From Roseiarcus sp963753135 (GTDB taxonomy: Bacteria > Pseudomonadota > Alphaproteobacteria > Rhizobiales > Beijerinckiaceae), in assembly GCA_963753135.1 (NCBI GenBank), contig CAVWBA010000006.1, positions 62,001-126,000 of the forward strand: a stretch of DNA of 64,000 bases, in the 5' to 3' direction. Of the stretch, positions 55,240-64,000 are shown one piece after another. The position numbers were made by a program, and so were the translations under genes. The notes under the pieces were generated by a model. It did not search any database and was not told the DNA's origin. It was given only the letters and a program-made list of their open reading frames with translations. Each line of letters begins with the position of its first letter. Positions within the stretch are counted from its first letter, which is position 1.

Positions 55240-55320
55240 CCGCGCTCCATAGCCCGTCGAAAGACGGGCGTCTCTCCGAACGCCCTTTGGAGCGCGGGGG
55301 ACGCGGTCAGCGACCGCGTC
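55240..55320. repeat. REP-like folded repeat, copy B, followed by a hairpin
   Basis: A perfect 10-base outer stem (55240-55249 with 55288-55297) encloses alternative hairpins CCCGTC-GAAA-GACGGG (55253-55268) and GGGCGT/ACGCCC (55266-55285). Its core GAAAGACGGGCGTCTCTC matches copy A at 4630-4646. Directly after it GACGCGGTC-AGC-GACCGCGTC (55300-55320) is a perfect 9-base hairpin similar to 21855-21875. The pair lies 50-130 bases past the stop of the SDR gene at 55372. Confidence 0.7.
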
Positions 55321-55371
55321 AAAGCCCGATTCGACGGGAATTGCAATCTGCTCCGCGCGAGCCTCCGACCT

Positions 55372-56217
55372 TCAGCCCGCCTTTGGATAGTCCGCGCCGC
55401 GCGCTATCGCCTCAAGCGAATCATGCTCCTTCTTCACGGCGGCGATTTCCGCGCCCATCGCCTCGTAGGCGAAGGCGCCGAGCGGCAGCCGGAGCGGCGG
55501 ATGCGCCTGTTCAACCGCATTGATGATCGCTTCGGACGCGCGGACGGGATCGCCCGGCTGATTTCCGCTGTAGCTCTGGATCTGGCGCCGGCGCCCGATC
55601 GCCGTCTCCGCATAGGCGTCGACGGGCTTCTTTGGCGTCTTCAAGGAACGGCCGGCCCAGTCGGTGCGGAAGGGGCCGGGTTCGACGATGATCACCTTGA
55701 TCCCGAACGGCGCGACTTCTTTCGACAGCGCCTCGGAGAGGCCCTCGACGGCAAATTTCGTCGCCGCGTAATAGCCGGAGCCCGGAAAGCCGATGAAACC
55801 GCCGATCGAGGAGATGTTGACGATCGCGCCCGACTTCTGAGCGCGCATGAGCGGCAGCACCGCGCGGGTCATGGCGGCGAGCCCAAAGAAATTCGTGTCG
55901 AACATCGCGCGCACGTCGGAATCGTCGCCTTCCTCGACGGCCGCGAGATAGCCGTAGCCTGCGTTGTTGACGAGGACATCGATGCGGCCGAAGCGGGCCT
56001 CCGCGGCCTTGACCACGGCGTCGATCTGGTCCTGCTTGTCGACGTCGAGCTTAAGCGCAAGGCCGTTCTTGTCATGGGCCTCGACAATGTCGTCGACCTT
56101 CGCCTTGTCGCGCGCGGTCACGACCACGCGGTAGCCGCGCTCAAGCAGGATGACGGAGAGTTCCCGACCGAATCCGGTCGAACAGCCGATTATGAACCAT
56201 AGGGGTTTGTCGGGCAT
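55372..56217 (-). CDS. short-chain dehydrogenase/reductase
   Basis: The 281-residue protein has a complete classical SDR set: IIGCSTGFGRELSVILLERG (cofactor), VLVNNAGYGYLAAVEEGDD, NISSIGGFIGFPGSGYYAAT with the catalytic Ser and Tyr, and the following KFAVEGLSEALSKEV with the Lys. The end is of the kind found in oxidoreductases related to human retinol/steroid SDRs. Substrate unknown. The ATG at 56217 (MPDKPLWFIIGC) is clear; the open frame above it is not coding. Confidence 0.88.
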   Translation of the reverse strand: MPDKPLWFIIGCSTGFGRELSVILLERGYRVVVTARDKAKVDDIVEAHDKNGLALKLDVDKQDQIDAVVKAAEARFGRIDVLVNNAGYGYLAAVEEGDDSDVRAMFDTNFFGLAAMTRAVLPLMRAQKSGAIVNISSIGGFIGFPGSGYYAATKFAVEGLSEALSKEVAPFGIKVIIVEPGPFRTDWAGRSLKTPKKPVDAYAETAIGRRRQIQSYSGNQPGDPVRASEAIINAVEQAHPPLRLPLGAFAYEAMGAEIAAVKKEHDSLEAIARGADYPKAG

Positions 56218-56590
56218 GGGAAGCCTCGGGAGGTTTTGGGGATGTGGGGCCAACGATGGCACAGGCGGGCCGGGAGACGCAATCGGCGCCCGCGTGCGTG
56301 GGTTCGGAGGGCCGCCAGACGGCTCGCCGCCAGGCGGGCCTCGGCCATCGAGCGGCTTGGAGGCGATTTTACGCGACAGAAACTTCAACTCAAGGACGGC
56401 CCGAAGGGCCGCCGCCTGAGGCGGTGCGCGTCCCGCGCATCCTTGACTTGAAATTTCTGTCACGTTCCCCTCCGCCAAGCCACCAATGGCTACATCCCAA
56501 CGTCCGTCGCATCCGCCACGAACCGGAAAACGCGTTGCCCAGGGCAACGTCCGGGCCTATCTTCTGAGCATGCGACCGTGAGGCCCCGTC
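56218..56590. other. gene-free gap with a long inverted repeat
   Basis: No intact gene is present between the SDR gene and the decayed vapBC. It contains the 22-base inverted repeat at 56375-56461. The stretch 56218-56370 and 56462-56590 shows nothing recognisable. Confidence 0.5.
56375..56461. repeat. 22-base inverted repeat with nested hairpins
   Basis: Arms 56375-56396 and 56440-56461 match as reverse complements at 20 of 22 positions (both begin GACAGAAA and end TCAAGGA as read inward). The 43-base centre contains CGGCCC-GAA-GGGCCG and CCGCC-TGA-GGCGG. It may be a small transposon-like or REP-type element or a structured RNA. Confidence 0.6.
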
Positions 56591-56823
56591 GTGCTTATTC
56601 GCGACCCTCGGGCGATCGAACTCGCCGGCGGGTTGGCGGCTTTGTGTCGCTGCACGAAGACCGAAGCGGTCCTTCGGGCGCTTGAGAATGAAGTCGCCCG
56701 GACGGAGGCCCACTGACCCTCGCTGAACGGCTCAAGCCGTTACAGGATCGCATCACGGCGGCCGCGCCTAGGGGGCTCGAGGCCGACAAGGACTTTTTCG
56801 ACGATCTCTGCGGCGACGATTGA
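56591..56823 (+). pseudogene. second vapB antitoxin, frameshifted
   Basis: From the GTG at 56591 the frame reads VLIRDPRAIELAGGLAALCR and TKTEAVLRALENEVARTEAH to a stop at 56714, the DNA-binding part of an Rv0623-like antitoxin. One frame over it continues TLAERLKPLQDRITAAAPRG and ADKDFFDDLCGDD to a stop at 56821. A slip near 56712 would restore a protein of about 77 residues. Confidence 0.65.
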
Positions 56824-56829
56824 TCCCCG

Positions 56830-56934
56830 TTGACGCGCGGGGTGGAAGCTGACGTTTTCGCCAAAGCGGCAGGCGCGTCGCTTCTCTACAAAGGCGACGA
56901 TTTCTCGGAGACGGACATCGACAGCGCGGCCTGA
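56830..56934 (+). pseudogene. remnant of a VapC toxin, C-terminal end only
   Basis: Right after the antitoxin stop, the frame from 56830 reads VEADVFAKAAGASLLYKGDD then FSETDIDSAA and stops at 56932-56934. This is the last ~30 residues of a VapC/PIN toxin (compare the intact toxin's LLFKGGDFAQTDAGAD). About 100 residues with the first catalytic acids are gone, so the toxin is dead whatever the quality of the sequence. Confidence 0.7.
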
Positions 56935-57050
56935 GCAGCGTCTCTCCCCGTCCGCCCGAATTTGACAGGCGACCCCGCCGTCTCCATATCCCCGGCCCAA
57001 ACGGCCGAGGGGACCAGAATCGCGACGGCCGCTGAAGGAAGCTTCCTGAA

Positions 57051-59929
57051 ATGAAAGTCGTGATCGTCGAGTTGCCAGCCAAGGCCAAGACAATCAACAA
57101 GTATTTGGGCAAGGACTACGGCGTCTACGCCTCGTTCGGCCATGTGCGGGATCTCGCGGCGAAGGACGGCTCGGTCGACCCGGACGACGATTTCGCCATG
57201 CGCTGGGAGGTCGACGCCAAGGCCGCCAAGCGGCTGAGCGACATCGGCGGGGCGGTGAAGACCGCCGACCGGGTGATCCTGGCGACCGACCCGGACCGGG
57301 AAGGCGAGGCCATCTCCTGGCACATCCATGAAATCCTGAAGGCCAAGAAGCTGCTCAAGGACAAGCGCGTCGATCGCGTGGTGTTCAACGCGGTGACCAA
57401 GGACGCAGTCCAGGAGGCGATGCGCAATCCGCGCGAGATCGACGAGGCCCTCGTCGACGCCTACCGGGCGCGCCGCGCGCTCGACTATCTGGTCGGCTTC
57501 AACCTGTCGCCGGTTCTATGGCGAAAGCTGCCCGGCGCGCGCTCGGCAGGCCGGGTGCAGTCGGTCGCGCTGCGCATCGTCTGCGACCGGGAGCTCGAGA
57601 TCGAAAAGTTCGTCGCGCGCGAATATTGGTCGATCATCGCCCATTTGCGCACGGAAGCGAACGCGCCATTCACCGCGCGCCTGGTCGGCGCCGACGGCAA
57701 GAAGATCAACCGGCTCGACATTGGCTCGGGCGCCGAGGCGGAAGCCTTCAAGACGGCGCTGGAGCAGGCGCTCTTCTCGGTCGCGGCGATCGAATCGAAG
57801 CCGGTCAAGCGCCACCCTTATCCGCCGTTCACCACCTCGACCCTGCAGCAGGAGGCGTCGCGCAAGCTCGGCCTCGCGCCGGCCCGCACCATGCAGATTG
57901 CGCAGCGCCTCTACGAAGGCGTCGACGTCGGCGACGGCGCGGCCGGCCTCATTACTTATATGCGCACTGACGGCGTCGATCTCGCGCCCGAGGCGGTCGC
58001 GTCGGCGCGGCGCGTCATCGCCAAGGATTTCGGCGACAATTACGTGCCGTCGGCGCCTCGCAAGTACACCGCCAAGGCAAAAAACGCGCAAGAAGCGCAC
58101 GAAGCGATCCGTCCGACCGATATGACGAAGCGCCCGCGCGACGTCGCCAGCCACCTCGAACCCGAGCAAGCGAAGCTCTACGAGCTCATCTGGACGCGCA
58201 CCATCGCCTGCCAGATGGAGAGCGCGGAGCTCGAGCGCACCACGGTCGACATTCTGGCGCAAGCCGGCGCGCGCAAGCTCGAATTTCGCGCGACCGGCCA
58301 AGTGGTGCGCTTTCCCGGTTTCCTCGCTCTCTACCAGGAGGGCCGCGACGACGAGGAGGATGAGGAACTCGAGCCGCCTGCCCGCGATGCGCGAGGGCGA
58401 GAAGCTCGCCAAGGAGCGCATCGACGCGAGCCAGCATTTCACCGAGCCGCCGCCCCGTTACACCGAGGCGACGCTGGTCAAGCGGATGGAGGAGCTCGGC
58501 ATCGGCCGGCCCTCGACCTACGCCTCGACCATCGCGGTTCTTAAGGATCGCGACTACGTGCGGCTCGAGAAGAAGCGGCTCTATCCGGAGGACAAAGGCC
58601 GGATCGTAACGGCTTTCCTCGAGTCGTTCTTCACCAAATATGTCGGCTACGACTTCACCGCCGATCTCGAGGAAAAGCTCGATCAGGTGTCGAACAGCGA
58701 GATCGACTGGAAGGCGCTGCTGCGCGATTTCTGGAATGATTTCTCCGGGGCCATCGGCGACATCAAGGACCTCGGCACCCGGCAGGTGCTCGAACTCCTT
58801 AAACGAGGTTTTGGGGCCGCATATCTTTCCTGTGCGCGGCGACGGGGGCGATCCACGCCTCTGCCCGCTCTGCCATGAGGGCCAATTGTCGCTGAAGCTC
58901 GGCAAATATGGCGCCTTCATTGGCTGCTCGCGCTATCCCGAGTGCAAATACTCACGGGTTCTGGCGCCGTCGGGCGCGGAGAGTTCCGAGGGCGACCGCC
59001 CTGGCGTGCGCGTGCTCGGCGAGGACCCCGCGACGGGCGAAGAGATCACATTGCGCAACGGACGCTTTGGCGAGTACGTGCAACAGGGCGAGGGCGACAA
59101 GCCCAAGCGATCGTCGCTGCCGCGAGGCTTAAGCGCGGACGATTTGACGCTCGAGAAGGCGCTCAAGCTCCTCGCCTTGCCGCGGGAGGTGGCGCGCCAT
59201 CCAACGAGCGGAGAGCCGATCCTCGCGGGCATCGGCCGCTACGGCGCCTATGTGCAGCACGGCAAGACCTACGCCAACCTCAGCCGCGACGACGACGTGT
59301 TGGAGATCGGCGCCAACCGGGCGATCGACCTCATCGTCGCGAAGGAGAGCGGGGCTGGCGGCTCGCGCTTCGGCGGCGGCGCGGGGCGCGAACTTGGCGA
59401 GCATCCGGAGGGCGGCAAGGTTAGCGTGAAGTCCGGCCGGTTCGGCTCTTACGTCAATCACGGCAAGATCAACGCCACCCTGCCCAAGGGGACCGACCCG
59501 GCGAGCCTCACCCTCGATGACGCCCTGGAACTGCTCAAAGCCAAGGCGGCGGGCGGCGGCGTCATCGGCCGTCTGGTGGGCGAGCACCCGGACGGCGGGT
59601 CTATCACTGTGCGCGACGGGCGGTTCGGCGCCTATGTCAATTGGGGCAAGGTGAACGCCACCATCCCAAAGGGAACCGCGCCCGACTCGGTTACGCTCAC
59701 CCAGGCGCTGGAATTGCTCGCCGAACGTGAGGGCAAACCCGTCGCCCGGCCGCGCAGGGCGGCAAAGCCGCCAACGAAGGGCAAGGCTCCGCCGGCGAAA
59801 CCGCCGGCCAACGCCAAGCCCGGCCAAAGCGCGAAGGCCCGAGCGAAACCGGCCAGTGCCAAGGAAGCGTCGGCCAAAAAGGCGCCTCCGGCCAAGCGGA
59901 AGTCCGCCGCTTCCGGCAAGCGCGGATAG
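57051..59929 (+). CDS. topA: DNA topoisomerase I, two frameshifts
   Basis: About 958 residues. The TOPRIM domain is at the start (VIVELPAKAKTINKYLGKDY, ATDPDREGEAISWHIHEIL). The catalytic Tyr is in GAAGLITYMRTDGVDLAPEA near residue 305. C-terminal zinc ribbons (CPLCHEG and YPECKYS) are followed by repeated GRFGxYVNxGK units and a Lys/Ala-rich tail. Slips near 58378 (after RDDEEDEEL, resuming at RLPAMREGEKLAKERIDASQ) and near 58800 (resuming at LNEVLGPHIFPVRGDGGD) break the frame. Most TopA have Ser in ESPAKAKT; here Leu. Essential for supercoil control. Confidence 0.92.
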
Positions 59930-59948
59930 TCATGAGGCTGCGCTCGTC

Positions 59949-60335
59949 TCACTCCGGCCGGTGGCACACCGCCTCGATGTTATTCCCGTCGGGATCGAGG
60001 ACGAAGGCGCCGTAATAGTGCTCATGATAGTGGGGCCTTGGGCCGGGCGCGCCATTGTCCCGGCCGCCGGCGGCCAAAGCGGCGCGGTAAAACAAATCCA
60101 CCTCGGCGCGCGTTTGTGCGGTGAACGCCACATGCGCGCCGCCCCTCGGCTTGTTTCCCGTGCCGATCCAGAGGAACGCCTTGTCGTCTTTGCCGAATCC
60201 GGCGTGGGCGTCGGCTCCCGTCTGCTCCGCCGTCACTTCCATGATGACGCCGATCCCGAGCGGCTCGAGCGCCTCCATATAGAAAGCTTTCGCGCGATCC
60301 ATGTCCCTAACCGCAAGGCCGATATGGTCAATCAT
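59949..60335 (-). CDS. VOC (glyoxalase-fold) family protein
   Basis: The 128-residue protein is a single VOC domain: MIDHIGLAVRDMDRAKAFYM, GGAHVAFTAQTRAEVDLFYR, YHEHYYGAFVLDPDGNNIEA with the metal-binding His and Glu. The group covers lyases, dioxygenases and resistance proteins; substrate unknown. Start at 60335 by family; five more codons are open upstream. Not closely similar to the VOC protein at 33483. Confidence 0.85.
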   Translation of the reverse strand: MIDHIGLAVRDMDRAKAFYMEALEPLGIGVIMEVTAEQTGADAHAGFGKDDKAFLWIGTGNKPRGGAHVAFTAQTRAEVDLFYRAALAAGGRDNGAPGPRPHYHEHYYGAFVLDPDGNNIEAVCHRPE

Positions 60336-60467
60336 GAGTGGACCTCTCACAAGGCTCCGGCCCTTGGGCGGGATGGCTCGTCGCGGCGGATCACATATGT
60401 GCTATAGTGCGTTGGGCCATACTGGGCGAGGGGCGAACGGGCGCGAGCCTGCCGGAGGGGCCCGGCG

Positions 60468-61136
60468 ATGAATCCGATCAACGCGACGCAAGCCTACGCG
60501 GGGCATAACGCGGAAGCGGCTTACAGCCGCTGGGCGCCGATCTACGACCTCATCTTCGATTTGCCCTTCCACCCCGGCCGGGCGGCGGCAGCGCGCGCAG
60601 CGGCCACGGCTGCAGGGCCTGGCGGCGAGATCCTCGTTGTCGGCGTGGGCACCGGGCTCGAACTGCCCCTCCTTCCGGGCAATGTGCTGGTGACGGGCAT
60701 CGACATCTCGGCGCCGATGCTGCGCGCGGCGCGCACGCGGGTCGAACGCAAGGGACTGGCCCAGGTCAAGGGGCTGCATGTGATGGACGCGGGCGCGCTC
60801 GAATTTCCCGACGCGGCTTTTGACGTCGCGCTCGCGCCTTATGTGATGAGCGTTGTTCCCAATCCGGATCGGGCGCTGTCCGAGGCCTGGCGGGTGCTGC
60901 GACCGGGCGGAACCCTCGTCGTCATGAACCACTTCGCCGCCTCCGGCGGGCTTCGCGCAAGCGTCGAGCGGCGAATGGAAAAGGCCGCCGCATGGCTCGG
61001 CTGGCATCCGAACTTTCCCTATTCCGCCGTCGGAAACTGGATCGATTCGCGCCCTGACGCGCGCGTCGTCGAGTGCAGCGAGCTTCCGCCAATGAACCTG
61101 TTCACGCTGCTCAGGATCGAGAAGACCGCCGGCTGA
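60468..61136 (+). CDS. pmtA: phosphatidylethanolamine N-methyltransferase PmtA-type
   Basis: The 222-residue SAM-dependent enzyme has AAYSRWAPIYDLIFDLPFHP, motif I EILVVGVGTGLELPLLPGNV, TGIDISAPMLRAARTRVERK, FPDAAFDVALAPYVMSVVPN and RPGGTLVVMNHFAASGGLRA. This is the soluble PmtA of alphaproteobacteria that methylates phosphatidylethanolamine towards phosphatidylcholine. The shape also fits other SAM enzymes, but the YSRWAP and VVPNPDRALSEAWRVL wording favours PmtA. Confidence 0.83.
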   Translation: MNPINATQAYAGHNAEAAYSRWAPIYDLIFDLPFHPGRAAAARAAATAAGPGGEILVVGVGTGLELPLLPGNVLVTGIDISAPMLRAARTRVERKGLAQVKGLHVMDAGALEFPDAAFDVALAPYVMSVVPNPDRALSEAWRVLRPGGTLVVMNHFAASGGLRASVERRMEKAAAWLGWHPNFPYSAVGNWIDSRPDARVVECSELPPMNLFTLLRIEKTAG

Positions 61137-61231
61137 GCAGCCGGCGGCGGCCCGCGCAGGCCAGCCGCTTGTTTCCTTCGACCATCGAACTTACGTTACG
61201 CGCGGGGCGCGCTTTTGCGGCCCCTTTAGAA

Positions 61232-63558
61232 ATGGAACCATTGCAAAATCAAAAAGTACGTCGGCGCTCAGCGAGCGCCGCTCACGGCGCCGTGGAGGCA
61301 AGGGCCGCCGGGTTGCCCTCGCGCGAGGAGGTGATCGCCTTCATCGGCGGCGCGCCCGCGCCCAATGGCGAGCGCGCGCCCGCCCGAGTCACCAAGCGCG
61401 ATATTGCCCGCGCCTTCGGCGTGAAGGGCGAAGCGAAAACGGAATTGAAGCTCCTCATCAAGGATCTGCAGTCCGAAGGCGCCGTCGCGCGTGGCCGCAA
61501 GGCGCTGACGGTCCAGGGCCGCCTGCCCTCCCTCGTCGTCGCCGACATTTCCGAGCAAAGACCGCTACGGCGAATTGATCGCAAAGCCCGTGGAATGGGA
61601 CAGCGATGAGCCTGCGCCGCGCATTCTCGTGCGTCGCTCCCACGCGAAACGCGACCGCAGCCCCGCGCCGAGCGTCGGCGCGCGGGTGTTGATGCGGGTC
61701 GATTTCGACCCCGACGCCGGTCCCAAGGCGCCCGCCTATTCCGGCCGCGTGGTCAAGATTCTCGACAAGATGAAGACGCGCGCCTTCGCCGTCTATCGCA
61801 GCGCGTCGGACGGTTCGGGACGCGCTCGTTCCGGTCGACAAGCGCGCCGCGGGCCGCGAATATCTCGTGCCGGCGGGCATGAAGGGAGACGCGCAGGACG
61901 GCGACCTCGTCGCTATCGAGCCGTTGCGCGAGGGCCGCCTGGGTTTGCCGCCTGCGCGCGTCGTCGAGACGATCGGTTCGGTGAAGTCCGAGCGCGCAGT
62001 GAGCCTCATCGCGCTCGAGACCCATCATATTCCGCACGTCTTTTCTCCGGCGGCGCTGAAAGAGGCAGAGGACGCGCGGCCCATTCGATTGAGCGCCCCG
62101 CGCGAGGACTGGCGCGAACTGCCGCTTGTCACGATCGATCCGCCCGACGCCAAGGACCACGACGACGCCGTCCACGCTGAGCTCGACTCCGATCCTAAGA
62201 ACTCAGGCGGGTTCATCGTCACGGTCGCAATCGCCGATGTCGCCGCTTACGTTCAACCCGGCATGGCGATGGATCGCGAGGCGCTCGAGCGCGGCAACTC
62301 GGTCTATTTCCCCGACCGGGTCGTGCCGATGCTGCCGGAGCGCATCTCCAACGACCTCTGCTCGCTGCGCCCTCACGAGGACCGGCCGGCGCTTGCGGTG
62401 CGCATGGTGCTTAGCGCCGACGGGCGCAAGCGCTCGCACAAATTCCACCGCATCATGATGCGCTCCGCAGCCAAGCTCTCCTATGAGCAGGCCCAGGCGG
62501 CGATCGACGGTCGGCCTGACGAGACGACGAAGCCGCTCATCGACACCGTGCTCAAGCCGCTTTACGCCGCCCATTCGGTCATCAGAATCGAGCGCGGGCG
62601 GCGCGATCCGCTCGATCTTGATCTGCCCGAGCGCAAGCTTGTTCTCGATTCCGAGGGGCGCCTCAAGGACGTGCGGTGGCCGGAGCGGCTCGAGGCGCAT
62701 CGGCTGATCGAGGAGTTCATGATCCTCGCCAATGTCGCCGCGGCCGAGTCGCTCGAAGCCGTACATTCGCCCCTACTCTATCGCGCCCATGATGCGCCGA
62801 GCGTCGAGAAGCTTGACGATCTGATCGAATTTCTCCGCACCATCGGCGTCAAGCTGGCGAAGGGCGAGCGGGTGCGCCCTTCGCATTTCAACAGCGTCTT
62901 GAGTCGCGTGCGCGGACAGGCGGTCGAGGCTTTGGTTAACGAAGTGGTCTTGCGCGCCCAGGCGCAGGCCGAATACAGCCACGAGAACTACGGCCATTTC
63001 GGCCTTAACCTGCGCCGTTACGCGCATTTCACCTCTCCTATCCGGCGCTACGCCGATCTTATCGTCCATCGGGCCCTGATCCGGGCGCTCAACCTCGGTC
63101 CGGGCGGCCTCAACGACATGCGCTCAGGCGAAATGGCGCAGATCGCCGAGCACATCTCCGCCGCCGAGCGGCGGGCGATGGCCGCCGAACGGGAAACTGT
63201 CGACCGTGTGATCGCCGCGCATCTGGCCGATCGCGTTGGCGCAGTCTTTGCTGGCCGCATCGCGGGCGTGACCCGCGTCGGCCTGTTCGTCAAACTGAAC
63301 GAAACCGGGGCTGACGGGTTTATACCGGCGGGAACCTTGGGCGATGAATATTTCCGCTTCGAGGAGGCGAGCCGGGCCATGGTCGGGACACGAAGCAAGG
63401 AAACGTTCCGACTGGGCGGCGCCGTCCAGGTCCGTCTCGTCGAGGCCGCCCCGTTCGCCGGCGCGCTCAGGTTCGAGATCGTGCGCCCGGGGTCCGAGTC
63501 GCGGAACCTGAACGTTCCGGCGGCGCGCAAGGCCGCTTACAAGGGCAAGCGTCGATGA
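61232..63558 (+). CDS. rnr: ribonuclease R, two frameshifts
   Basis: About 775 residues. The N-terminal winged helix (RVTKRDIARAFGVKGEAKTE) and cold-shock region are broken by slips near 61553 (resuming KDRYGELIAKPVEWDSDEPA) and near 61815 (resuming DALVPVDKRAAGREYLVPAG). The catalytic RNB domain is intact: VTIDPPDAKDHDDAVHAELD, GNSVYFPDRVVPMLPERISN, YAHFTSPIRRYADLIVHRAL; an S1 domain follows (AGRIAGVTRVGLFVKLNETG). It degrades structured RNA from the 3' end. It overlaps the DUF983 start by four bases. Confidence 0.9.
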
Positions 63559-63977
63559 ATGACATGTCCCGCATCTGGCGCATTCCGACGCCCCCGCCCG
63601 ACCGCTCGCTGCGCGAAGCGATGACGCGCGGCTTTTTCGGTCGGTGCCCGGCCTGCGGCCGAGGCCGGCTGTTCAGCTCCTATCTCAAGGTCGTCAATAC
63701 CTGCGAGGTCTGCGGCGAGCCGCTCAGCGGCCACCGCGCAGATGACGCGCCGGCTTACATAACGCTCTTGATCGTCGCCCACGCGGTCGGCGCCGGCATC
63801 TTGCTGTCGGATGAAATCTGGCCGCATTCGTCGATGCTCTGGGTCGCCGTATTTTGGCTCGCGGTCACAGCGATCGCGAGTCTCGTCATCCTGCCTCGGG
63901 TGAAGGGCGCGATTGTCGGCCAGCAATGGGCCCTCGGCATGCATGGGTTCGGAGCCCATATCGGCAACAAAACGTGA
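63555..63977 (+). CDS. DUF983 membrane protein with zinc ribbon
   Basis: The 140-residue protein has a zinc-ribbon-like start (GRCPACGRGRLFSSYLKVVN, CEVCGEPLSGH) and two membrane helices (ITLLIVAHAVGAGILLSDEI; LWVAVFWLAVTAIASLVILP). DUF983 genes regularly follow rnr in rhizobia; the role is unknown. It overlaps the rnr stop as ATGA. Nothing more is seen to the right edge. Confidence 0.88.
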   Translation: MNDMSRIWRIPTPPPDRSLREAMTRGFFGRCPACGRGRLFSSYLKVVNTCEVCGEPLSGHRADDAPAYITLLIVAHAVGAGILLSDEIWPHSSMLWVAVFWLAVTAIASLVILPRVKGAIVGQQWALGMHGFGAHIGNKT

Positions 63978-64000
63978 CCAACTCCGCCCCGCGGGAACGC

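Noticed and set aside
1..64000. Programmed frameshifting as an explanation for the split genes
   Set aside because: The slips share no slippery heptamer or downstream structure, hit unrelated genes, and differ in direction.
1..64000. CRISPR array, prophage, insertion sequence or integron
   Set aside because: No regularly spaced repeats, no transposase, integrase or phage structural gene could be found; the repeats seen are isolated intergenic elements.

Overview
The window is high-GC alphaproteobacterial chromosome, most likely Hyphomicrobiales (Rhizobiales). The evidence is the MotB-MotC-FliK order, an FtcR/Rem-type flagellar regulator, DUF1217, DUF1150 next to Hsp20, DUF1036 next to pyruvate kinase, PmtA, and the topA/rnr/DUF983 neighbourhood. 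I cannot fix the genus from sequence alone; a Beijerinckiaceae/Methylocystaceae-like lineage is only a guess. No phage, plasmid, insertion sequence, rRNA or CRISPR array is visible. There is one tRNA, Arg(TCG).

Layout. 0-5.2 kb: HdeA-like periplasmic protein and a Cys-rich partner, divergent from an AraC regulator; PAP2 phosphatase; histone-deacetylase-like amidohydrolase; YcgN Cys-cluster protein. 5.8-19 kb: flagellar region, with fliF, fliH-like, motB, motC, fliK and a lytic transglycosylase on the minus strand, then flagellin, ftcR, a PilZ protein, a TPR/glycosyltransferase/DUF6165 protein and a DUF1217 protein. 19-21 kb: LysR and a stand-alone winged-helix regulator sharing a palindrome-rich gap. 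21-31.8 kb: RNase D, RNase PH, glyQ, badly broken glyS, folE, a DHFR-like reductase, folA-thyA, DUF1150-hsp20 with a hairpin over the hsp20 ribosome-binding site, and a RecD-like helicase carrying an N-terminal FYDLN-type zinc ribbon. 31.8-47.8 kb: mixed metabolism (beta-hydroxyacid dehydrogenase, two-domain VOC-type and cytochrome-like proteins, pyk, site-2 protease, lytic transglycosylase, PEP-mutase-like, GNAT, IlvD/Edd dehydratase, NnrU, tam, GYD) with a relBE and a vapBC module. 47.8-64 kb: tRNA-Arg, S4 protein and Suv3-like helicase, SMP-30, dienelactone hydrolase, two SDRs, hisE, a decayed second vapBC, topA, VOC, pmtA, rnr and DUF983.

How genes work together. The flagellar set covers MS ring, export accessory, motor, hook-length control, cell-wall opening, filament, regulation and a candidate filament modifier. 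folE, folA and thyA form a folate/thymidylate block, with thyA and folA translationally coupled. The IlvD/Edd dehydratase and SMP-30 lactonase could both act in sugar-acid catabolism, but they lie about 5 kb apart.

Caveat on the sequence. At least fifteen genes, including housekeeping topA, rnr and motC, continue cleanly in another frame after a one-base slip. Uncorrected indels in the assembly are the simplest explanation. Where the protein clearly continues, I give whole-gene coordinates and mark the slip. glyS is exceptional, with about ten slips plus two apparent insertions.
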